DNA of 9,519 nt from an uncultured Lachnospiraceae bacterium (GTDB lineage: Bacteria > Bacillota > Clostridia > Lachnospirales > Lachnospiraceae): NCBI GenBank assembly GCA_902783395.1, contig CACZRA010000227.1, positions 1-9,519 on the forward strand. Reading direction: 5' to 3'. Below are positions 1 through 5,614 of this stretch, piece by piece. How positions within the stretch are numbered: the first letter of the stretch is position 1; each line of letters starts with the position of its first letter. The position numbers and the translations under genes were made by a program. The notes under the pieces were generated by a model. That model worked only from the letters and a program-made list of their open reading frames with translations. It did no database searches and was not told the origin of the DNA.

Positions 1-4
1 CGGT

Positions 5-289
5 ATGAAGATAACAGACAGAAGAAGATCACTTGAGGCGTGTACGGAAGCCGGATGGGATGCATTTGATCTTCTCACTGAGGCTCCTCTTGATGATGAG
101 GATATAGAGTCCCTTCGGCAGATTGAAGGGTCTTTTCTGTATATGAAGCAGCTTAAGAAGCCATTCTTCAAGATAGAGAGCCATAATTATGTGATCAAGG
201 GAGTCAGGGGTGATTCATTCCTGCGCTTTGCAGTACATAAGGATCATGTGGATGAGATCGACCGGATGATCGATATGACCTCCCGCTGA
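5..289 (+). CDS. Small uncharacterised protein, possibly 5'-incomplete
   Basis: A 94-residue protein that I do not recognise. It is strongly charged, with a basic start (KITDRRR), an acidic middle (LDDEDIE near residues 29-35) and a basic patch around KQLKKPFFK (residues 48-56). There is no signal peptide, membrane segment or cysteine cluster, so a soluble cytoplasmic protein is likely. The pattern suggests a mixed alpha/beta fold. Only four bases precede the ATG, so its ribosome site cannot be seen. The frame stays open to the window edge, and the true start could lie upstream. The TGA stop lies inside a 19-bp palindrome, and a terminator-like hairpin follows about 60 bases later, so this is probably the last gene of the preceding transcript. 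Its functional link to the sugar genes downstream is unknown. Confidence 0.6.
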   Translation: MKITDRRRSLEACTEAGWDAFDLLTEAPLDDEDIESLRQIEGSFLYMKQLKKPFFKIESHNYVIKGVRGDSFLRFAVHKDHVDEIDRMIDMTSR

Positions 290-302
290 TATCATATCAG
301 CG
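284..302. repeat. 19-bp perfect palindrome over the stop codon of the first gene
   Basis: CGCTGATAT-C-ATATCAGCG is a perfect inverted repeat around one central base, and the TGA stop at 287-289 lies in its left arm. In RNA it can fold into an 8-bp stem with a 3-base loop. No T-run follows (the next bases are TAAGAAAG), so it is not a standard terminator on the + strand. It could be an operator, a 3'-end stabilising stem, or chance. Confidence 0.55.
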
Positions 303-348
303 TAAGAAAGTACACATTTTGAAAAGAAAAAGCGAAGATAATCGTAAC

Positions 349-390
349 GAAACAGCCTACAATGAATATCATTGGAGGCTGTTTTTGATT
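349..390 (+). terminator. Terminator-like hairpin just before the isomerase ribosome site
   Basis: Left arm 350-364 pairs with right arm 370-384 (AACAGCCT at 351-358, AGGCTGTT at 376-383) with one A-G mismatch (359/375) and a 5-base loop, followed by TTTTT and GATT. This has the form of an intrinsic terminator for the gene ending at 289. The T-run ends at 386 and the ribosome site of the next gene starts at 393, so no promoter can fit between them. Either the isomerase transcript reads through this hairpin, or its promoter overlaps the hairpin. The hairpin could therefore act as an attenuator rather than a plain terminator. Confidence 0.75.
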
Positions 391-392
391 AC

Positions 393-398
393 AGGAGG
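393..398 (+). promoter_or_regulatory. Ribosome binding site of the isomerase, deciding its start
   Basis: AGGAGG ends 8 bases before the ATG at 407. A TTG directly upstream at 404 is in frame, but its spacing would be only 5 bases, so ATG 407 is preferred. Confidence 0.8.
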
Positions 399-406
399 TA
401 TTTTTG

Positions 407-1774
407 ATGAAAAAACTCGCAATGGAAGAGAAACTCGTGGTACGCCCCATAGTAGGCTGTCTGGTGCACTCCCATTTCTGGGAGGGACCCTGCCGCGCGG
501 GACACAAAGAAGATATGACAAAGGAAGCCGAGTCAGCAGCTGCGGATAAGTATTTTAAGCAGATGGGTGAGGAGCTTAAGAACGTGATCCCTGAAGCAGA
601 GCTGATGCCGATGATCGACTGCCGCTATGAGGAGAAATTCGTAGTGACGGAGGAGAAATATGCCGAGATAGAAGAGGATCTGGACAAGGCTGATATCTTC
701 CTCTGCATGGGATGGCGCATACCGAAGCTTGAACGTTATAAGAAGCCTGTGGTCGTGATGCAGAACGGAAACGAGGGTATTGATTTTGCGGCATATTGCA
801 GGAGCATAGGAGTGGAAGCCTATGTCGCTATGGATATGCAGGACTTAAACGAGATACTGCATTATCTGTGGGTAAGGAAGGCAATAGCCTGTACAAGGGT
901 TCTCTGCCTTTCTGCGGCAGCCCAGCCTACCTTCGGTATACAGAGCCTTATCCGCGATCCCGAGATCTTAAGGCAGAAATACGGCCTTGAGGTCATCAAG
1001 CTGCCGTTCTATGAGATCACGAAGTATATGGATCAGATAACCGATGAGGAAGCGAAGCCCATAGCCGATAAGATAATAAACGGCTCAAAGGATACGAAAG
1101 TCAATACAGACTGGTTCATAAATGATATCAAGTATTATCTGGCTGCAAAAAAGATGATGGATGTCTATCAGTGCAATGCCTTTACGACAGCGTGTCATGA
1201 GCTCTGTACCTCGGAGATACCGCAGAACAGGAAGTTCACCCCCTGTATGTGCCACTCGATAATGAAGGACGAGGGTATCCCCAGCGGCTGCGAAGAGGAT
1301 CTGAACGCTCTCATGGCCATGTGTATCATGCAGTATACGGCGAACCGTCCCTGCTTCATGGGCAATCCCAACCATGAGACAGACGAGCTGCTGCGCATCC
1401 ACCATGCGGTTCCCGCCCTTTTGATGAACGGCTACGGCACAAAGCCTTTGAACTATAAGCTCTGGGCATTCACCGGTCAGGGCTTCGGCGGCAAGCTGCA
1501 GGTAGACTTTACCGAGAATGAACAGGATAAGGTCACTTTAGGCCGGTTCAATCCCGCGGGAGATACCATCTGCATAAAAACAGGAGAAGTCATCCGCACC
1601 GAGTATGATGACGTCTACTGCAGTCCGTATTATTACATACAGATGGACGACGCGAGAAAATATATGCACAATCTTGCCGGCTTCGGGCACCATCAGGTCC
1701 TGATCTTCGGGGATTACTCAAAGGAGCTGAAGGAGCTTGCCGGATATATGGGGTACAAGGTTCTTGAGGGGTAA
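407..1774 (+). CDS. Sugar isomerase, L-fucose/L-arabinose isomerase-like (COG2407)
   Basis: A 455-residue cytoplasmic protein with the layout of the FucI/AraA-like aldose-ketose isomerases, which use a divalent metal to interconvert an aldose and its ketose. Family-like signatures are the segment around DEGIPSGCEEDL (residues 288-299), which carries the likely metal-ligand Glu296. IHHAVP follows at 331-336 with His332/His333. Near the C-terminus GFGHHQVLIFGDY (425-437) resembles the family's usual His-His...GDY ending. The length is normal for COG2407 and shorter than FucI itself (about 590). At the position 24 residues after Glu296, where I expect a metal-ligand Asp, this protein has Asn320 (FMGNP). 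The gene stands between two related hairpins and may be its own transcription unit. The GH31 glycosidase nearby suggests a role in breaking down a released sugar. The substrate (fucose, arabinose, xylose or another aldose) cannot be told from the sequence. The family call is firm; the specificity is unknown. Confidence 0.85.
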   Translation: MKKLAMEEKLVVRPIVGCLVHSHFWEGPCRAGHKEDMTKEAESAAADKYFKQMGEELKNVIPEAELMPMIDCRYEEKFVVTEEKYAEIEEDLDKADIFLCMGWRIPKLERYKKPVVVMQNGNEGIDFAAYCRSIGVEAYVAMDMQDLNEILHYLWVRKAIACTRVLCLSAAAQPTFGIQSLIRDPEILRQKYGLEVIKLPFYEITKYMDQITDEEAKPIADKIINGSKDTKVNTDWFINDIKYYLAAKKMMDVYQCNAFTTACHELCTSEIPQNRKFTPCMCHSIMKDEGIPSGCEEDLNALMAMCIMQYTANRPCFMGNPNHETDELLRIHHAVPALLMNGYGTKPLNYKLWAFTGQGFGGKLQVDFTENEQDKVTLGRFNPAGDTICIKTGEVIRTEYDDVYCSPYYYIQMDDARKYMHNLAGFGHHQVLIFGDYSKELKELAGYMGYKVLEG

Positions 1775-1804
1775 AAACACCCGACGGTAAAAGATAAAGG
1801 ATCA

Positions 1805-1834
1805 TTGTAAACGAAATGCCTTCGATGATAGAAT
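1805..1834 (+). promoter_or_regulatory. Candidate promoter for the AraC gene, overlapping a hairpin
   Basis: TTGTAA (1805-1810) and TAGAAT (1829-1834) are separated by 18 bases and match the vegetative -35 and -10 boxes at 4 and 5 of 6 positions. Transcription would start near 1841, inside the 3' arm of the hairpin at 1812-1853. Such an mRNA would begin just before GGAGG and would escape both the hairpin and termination. This is a weak motif match and remains an inference. Confidence 0.35.
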
Positions 1835-1857
1835 GAGTATCGGAGGCATTTTGATTT
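1812..1857 (+). terminator. Terminator-like hairpin merging into the AraC gene start
   Basis: Left arm 1812-1826 pairs with right arm 1839-1853 over 15 base pairs (two G-T pairs), with a 12-base loop and a broken T-run (TTTTGATTT, 1849-1857). It would end the isomerase transcript. The right arm contains GGAGG (1842-1846), the ribosome site for the TTG start at 1856, so on a read-through transcript that site would be buried in the stem. In form and partly in sequence it resembles the hairpin at 349-390: both have CGAAA before the stem, GCCT in the left arm, GGAGGC in the right arm and TTTTGATT after it. Confidence 0.7.
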
Positions 1858-2725
1858 GGAAATATGCAAGGATCACACAAGACTGCCGGAGGATTTTCCG
1901 GTGCTGATAAGGAAACTGACGCTTCTGGAGCAGGATAACGATCCGGAGAGGTTTCATTATCATGACTTCTGCGAGATCACCTGTGTGCTTTCCGGATTTG
2001 CCGATTATTTCATAAACGGAACAAAATATGAGGTGGAGCCGGGGGATATCATCATCTTCAATCAGGTGGAGCCGCACGGCTGGACGGTAACGGAGCGTTC
2101 CATGGATGTGCTCGTGCTCACCTTCGCGCCGGAGGTAGTGTCTGATCCTTCCGCATCATCGGAGAATGAATACCTGAAGCCTTTCTTTTATCTGGGCAGT
2201 CATTTCAGAAATCTTATTTCCTCTACCGATGAAAGGACAGGAGAGATACGCGGCATAATGGATGAGATAGCGAAGGAAGCCCGCTGTAAGGAGAAGGGCT
2301 ATGAAGGTATGATAAGGGCGGATATCATGAGGATACTTACTCTGCTCATCAGGCATTATGAGAATGAGAATCCGGAGCCTGATATAAGCCTTAACGAAAA
2401 GAAACGCTCGATGAAAAGGCTGGAACAGGCGATCTATTACATCAATTCGCATTATACGGATGCCGTGACACTGGAGGAGGTCGCGGCCCTGGCGTATATG
2501 AGCCCTAATTATTTCAGCAGCTACTTTAAGAACGTGACAAACAGAGGTTTTTCCGAGTATCTCACCATGCTCAGGTTAAACAGGGTCCAGGAGCTTTTCC
2601 TGACTACGGACAGATCGGTATCATCCATCGCAATGGAATGCGGCTTCAGGAACATGTCTAATTTTTACAGGCTGTACAAGAAGCATATAGGGCCGCTTCC
2701 GGGAAGAAAATCAAGGAACAGTTAA
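1856..2725 (+). CDS. AraC-family transcriptional regulator with N-terminal cupin domain
   Basis: A 289-residue one-component regulator. The N-terminal half is a cupin-type ligand-binding domain, with RFHYHDFCEI (residues 32-41; His34, His36, Glu40) and EPGDIIIFNQVEPHGW near 61-76. The C-terminal domain (about 195-285) has the two AraC helix-turn-helices: VTLEEVAALAYMSPNYFSSYFK, then the motif around SVSSIAMECGFRNMSNFYRLYKK. Its end, GPLPGRKS, departs from the more usual GxSPxxYR. Members of this family typically bind a sugar and activate nearby catabolic genes. The start is uncertain. TTG 1856 has GGAGG 9 bases upstream, but that site lies in a hairpin arm. In-frame GTG 1901 has another GGAGG (1888-1892) 8 bases upstream and would give 274 residues that still include the whole cupin core. 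Two stop codons stand in tandem at the end. The likely targets are this operon or the isomerase, which is inference. Confidence 0.88.
   Translation: MEICKDHTRLPEDFPVLIRKLTLLEQDNDPERFHYHDFCEITCVLSGFADYFINGTKYEVEPGDIIIFNQVEPHGWTVTERSMDVLVLTFAPEVVSDPSASSENEYLKPFFYLGSHFRNLISSTDERTGEIRGIMDEIAKEARCKEKGYEGMIRADIMRILTLLIRHYENENPEPDISLNEKKRSMKRLEQAIYYINSHYTDAVTLEEVAALAYMSPNYFSSYFKNVTNRGFSEYLTMLRLNRVQELFLTTDRSVSSIAMECGFRNMSNFYRLYKKHIGPLPGRKSRNS
1888..1892 (+). promoter_or_regulatory. Alternative ribosome site pointing to a GTG start for the AraC gene
   Basis: GGAGG lies 8 bases before an in-frame GTG at 1901. Unlike the GGAGG at 1842-1846, it is outside the hairpin. If used, the AraC protein starts at 1901, and the mRNA has a leader long enough to include the hairpin remnant. 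Confidence 0.4.
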
Positions 2726-2728
2726 TAA

Positions 2729-2742
2729 TTTTTATATAAAAA
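2729..2742. repeat. 14-bp AT-only palindrome before the YbjQ-type gene
   Basis: TTTTTATATAAAAA is self-complementary and lies between the tandem stops of the AraC gene (2723-2728) and the AGGAGG at 2743-2748. It could be a weak protein-binding or melting site. AT-only palindromes often arise by chance in short gaps, so little weight is placed on it. Confidence 0.4.
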
Positions 2743-2754
2743 AGGAGGCAGGAT

Positions 2755-3066
2755 ATGCTGGTAGTAACAACGGAAACGATCAACGGAAAGAATCTTGAAA
2801 TGCTCGGGACAGTGAAGGGCAGCACGATCCAGACGGTCAATGCGCTTAAGGACATCGGTTCAGGGCTTAAGACACTGGTAGGCGGAGAGCTTGGCAGCTA
2901 TAACGAGATGATGATGAATGCCAGAAATCTGGCCACTGACAGGCTGATAAAGGAGGCGGAGGGTCTCGGAGCAGATGCTGTGGTCTGTCTCAGGTATGCG
3001 ACCTCGTCTATAATGCAGAGCTCTGCAGAGGTCATGGCATACGGAACAGCGGTAAAGTTTGTCTGA
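2755..3066 (+). CDS. YbjQ/UPF0145 family protein
   Basis: A 103-residue soluble protein matching the YbjQ (UPF0145, DUF74) family. Family features are the LGTVKGSTIQT segment (residues 17-27), the central VGGELGSYNEM (42-52), ARNLATDRLIKEAEGLGADAVV (56-77) and the closing AYGTAVKFV (95-103). The length is typical of the family, so it looks complete. The family is described as a small oligomerising fold with no firmly established biochemical role; some databases call it a putative heavy-metal-binding domain, but I see no cysteine or histidine cluster to support that here. A strong AGGAGG ends 6 bases before the ATG. It sits 29 bases after the AraC gene and 28 bases before GH31, so co-transcription is likely. 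No link to sugar metabolism is evident. Confidence 0.88.
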   Translation: MLVVTTETINGKNLEMLGTVKGSTIQTVNALKDIGSGLKTLVGGELGSYNEMMMNARNLATDRLIKEAEGLGADAVVCLRYATSSIMQSSAEVMAYGTAVKFV

Positions 3067-3074
3067 AACAGACA
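3060..3074 (+). repeat. Small inverted repeat at the stop of the YbjQ-type gene
   Basis: TGTCTG-AAA-CAGACA forms a 6-bp stem with a 3-base loop and contains the TGA stop (3064-3066). No T-run follows, so it is not a terminator. It lies 20 bases before the GH31 start and may be a minor RNA stem in the operon, or chance. Confidence 0.35.
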
Positions 3075-3094
3075 GGAAGTAATGCGGAATAAAA

Positions 3095-5605
3095 ATGGAC
3101 AGTATTCGGATATCGGAAAAAGGCAGCAGGATCTATGCAGAAAAAGACAATGAACGGCTTGAGCTGTCTTATGTCAGAAAAAACATCATTCATGTAAGAT
3201 ACGGTAAAGAAGCCTTCAGTGCGCCGGGTTCCATGCTTCTGGACAAAAGGGCGAAGAAGATCGATGACAGCTTTGCGGTCTCATATGAAGAGACTGAGTC
3301 TTCGTACAGGGTCAGCGGCGGAGAAGCTGAGGCAGATGTATCAAAGGATGATCTTCGCATCACGTGGAGAAGGGGGGCAGATGAAAAGCTGCTCCTTGTA
3401 GAAGGAAAAAAGGAATTCATTCAGATCCCTGTCATGAAATATACGACAGGAGATGAGGCTCCCGTGATCGACAGGGTGAAGACCGTTGACGGAGAAAGGA
3501 ACTTCATAAAGAACCTGAAGGAGGTCGAGGACCATAAGGCCTGGCAGGGGAGGCTTCATTTCTGCTTTGCGGAAGATGAGCATATACACGGCCTCGGCCA
3601 GGCGGAAGAGGGGATCTATGATTACCGTCATCATGTGCAGTACCTGTACCAGCACAATATGAGGATACCCATGCCGATGTTTGTGTCCGATAAAGGATAC
3701 GGCATGTTTTTTGACTGTACCTCGCTCATGACTTTTTCCGATACTGAAAACGGCTCCTATCTTTTCTTCGACACGATACCTTATCTTGATTATTATTTCA
3801 TCAAAGGAGACAGTATGGATGAGATAATAGCCGGGTTCAGGTATCTGACAGGGGATGCCGCGATGCTGCCCAAATGGGCATATGGCTACGTGCAGTCCAA
3901 GGAGCAGTATTATACGGCGGACGAGCTCGTGGAGGTCGCGGCGAAGTACAGGGAACTCGGCATACCGCTTGACTGTGTCGTTCAGGACTGGAATACCTGG
4001 GAGAAGGACAAGTGGGGCAATAAGATACTTGATCCGAAGCGCTACGGCAATATGAAGGAATGCGCTGACAGGCTGCATGAAATGAATGTGCATACCATGG
4101 TATCCGTCTGGCCGAATATGAATTCCGGTACGGAAAACTATGATGAATTCATGGCAAAGGGACAGCTCTTAAATGATCTTGCGACCTATGACGCCTTTGA
4201 CGAAAAGGCCCGGGAGGTCTACTGGAAGCAGGTAAAGGAGGGGCTTTTCGACAAGGGCTTTGATTCCTTCTGGTGTGATTCCACGGAGCCTTTTTCCGGA
4301 CCCGACTGGGGAGGTGAGATAAAGCGCGAGCCCTGGAAACGCTATCAGATAGTAGGAGACGAGCATAAGAAATATCTGCCTCCCGAAAAGGCAAATGCCT
4401 ACGCCCTTATGCATGCAAAGGGGATATTTGAAAACCAGAGGAAGGAGACGGAGGAGAAGCGTGTCCTGAACCTCACACGCTCAGGTTTCGCCTCGGGGCA
4501 GAGATACGCTGCCATGCTGTGGTCCGGAGATACCTGCGCATCCTGGGAGACATTGAGAAGGCAGATCAGAGAAGGGCTTAATATGGGCCTTTCGGGATAT
4601 CCTTACTGGACGCTTGATATAGGCGGTTTTTTTACTGTGGGCAGGGAGTGGCAAAACAGAGGCTGCGGCTGCAATAACGATCCGACGCCCAAATGGTTCT
4701 GGACGGGAGCGTACGATGACGGGGTGAAGGACAAGGGATACTGCGAGCTCTATGTCAGATGGCTTCAGATGGGGGCGTTTCTTCCCATGTTCCGCTCTCA
4801 CGGCACGGACACTCCGCGTGAGATATGGAATTTCGGCAGGGAGGGAGAGCCTTTCTATGATGCCATTGCAAAAGCCATAAAGCTCAGATATAAGCTGATG
4901 CCTTATATTTACTCACTGGCAGGCTCGGTAAGGCTCGCGTCAGATACTATGATGAGAAGCCTGCTCTTTGATTTCCCGGATGATGATAAGGCTGCGGAAA
5001 GGTCTGACGAGTTCATGTTCGGGAGAAGCCTGCTCATATGTCCCGTGACGGAGCCTATGTATTATGAGGCGGAAAGCCTTGAGCTTGAAAGGGAAAAGAC
5101 ATGGGAGTGTTATCTTCCGGCGGGATATGACTGGTACGATATACGGGACAATAAAAAATATAAGGGCGGACAGACCGTTACGGTGGAGGCTGCGATTGAA
5201 AGCATACCGGTTTTTGCAAGGAGCGGAGCCGTCATACCCATGAGACAGGGGCTCACCTTTGCCATGGAAGATAACGACGATCCGGTTGAGCTCCATATCT
5301 ATACCGGAGCAGACGGAGAGTTTGTTTATTATGATGATGCCGGCGATGATTATGCATATGAAAAGGGGGAATACGAGATCGTACGGATATGCTGGTCGGA
5401 TAAAAACCGTACCCTTTCCATAAGCGAACGCGGCGCGGGGAGCGATAACACGGCAGATGCCGGAACAGAGGATGAAGGGGACGTAAGCCTGCCCGGCAGA
5501 TATTACAAGGGCATAAAGGCCGCAAGAAAGCTTAAGATATATGTGGACGGTGAATTAAGACTTGAAACCGGCTATATAGACAGCAAAATGGAGATCGTTC
5601 TCTGA
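3095..5605 (+). CDS. GH31 alpha-glycosidase (alpha-xylosidase/alpha-glucosidase type), cytoplasmic
   Basis: An 836-residue retaining alpha-glycoside hydrolase. Domain order is an N-terminal beta-sandwich (about 1-255), a (beta/alpha)8 barrel (about 256-600) opening with LPKWAYGYVQSKEQYY, then proximal and distal C-terminal beta domains. The nucleophile is Asp395 in FWCDSTEPF and the acid/base is Asp479 in WSGDTCASW. QDW at 297-299, the LTRSGFASGQRYAA segment before the acid/base, DIGGFF and FRSHGTDTPREIW are also typical. These motifs resemble the Bacteroides/Cellvibrio alpha-xylosidase-like branch more than E. coli YicI. After QDW there is KILD where, from memory, sulfoquinovosidases (YihQ) have RVMW, so a sulfoquinovosidase is unlikely. 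There is no signal peptide, so it acts on imported oligosaccharides. An acidic, Gly/Ser/Thr-rich stretch near 780-797 looks like a loop insertion in the last domain. The ribosome site is weak (GCGGA 6 bases upstream, AGGAAG 15 bases upstream). The exact substrate is undecided. Confidence 0.93.
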   Translation: MDSIRISEKGSRIYAEKDNERLELSYVRKNIIHVRYGKEAFSAPGSMLLDKRAKKIDDSFAVSYEETESSYRVSGGEAEADVSKDDLRITWRRGADEKLLLVEGKKEFIQIPVMKYTTGDEAPVIDRVKTVDGERNFIKNLKEVEDHKAWQGRLHFCFAEDEHIHGLGQAEEGIYDYRHHVQYLYQHNMRIPMPMFVSDKGYGMFFDCTSLMTFSDTENGSYLFFDTIPYLDYYFIKGDSMDEIIAGFRYLTGDAAMLPKWAYGYVQSKEQYYTADELVEVAAKYRELGIPLDCVVQDWNTWEKDKWGNKILDPKRYGNMKECADRLHEMNVHTMVSVWPNMNSGTENYDEFMAKGQLLNDLATYDAFDEKAREVYWKQVKEGLFDKGFDSFWCDSTEPFSGPDWGGEIKREPWKRYQIVGDEHKKYLPPEKANAYALMHAKGIFENQRKETEEKRVLNLTRSGFASGQRYAAMLWSGDTCASWETLRRQIREGLNMGLSGYPYWTLDIGGFFTVGREWQNRGCGCNNDPTPKWFWTGAYDDGVKDKGYCELYVRWLQMGAFLPMFRSHGTDTPREIWNFGREGEPFYDAIAKAIKLRYKLMPYIYSLAGSVRLASDTMMRSLLFDFPDDDKAAERSDEFMFGRSLLICPVTEPMYYEAESLELEREKTWECYLPAGYDWYDIRDNKKYKGGQTVTVEAAIESIPVFARSGAVIPMRQGLTFAMEDNDDPVELHIYTGADGEFVYYDDAGDDYAYEKGEYEIVRICWSDKNRTLSISERGAGSDNTADAGTEDEGDVSLPGRYYKGIKAARKLKIYVDGELRLETGYIDSKMEIVL

Positions 5606-5614
5606 GATCCGGCC

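Noticed and set aside
404..406. TTG start one codon upstream in the isomerase
   Set aside because: Spacing to AGGAGG is only 5 bases, against 8 for the adjacent ATG.
319..549. Small + strand open frame over the hairpin and the isomerase start
   Set aside because: It is out of frame with the isomerase, crosses a terminator-like hairpin and has no ribosome site or recognisable content.
3341..4093. Long minus-strand open frame (250 codons) opposite GH31
   Set aside because: It is the antisense shadow of a clearly coding, motif-rich gene. Its translation has no recognisable domain.
3095..5605. GH31 as a sulfoquinovosidase, with the isomerase as part of a sulfosugar pathway
   Set aside because: Sulfoquinovosidases carry an Arg-x-x-Trp pattern shortly after the QDW motif (from memory of YihQ). 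Here the matching positions read KILD, and no transaldolase or sulfosugar exporter is present.
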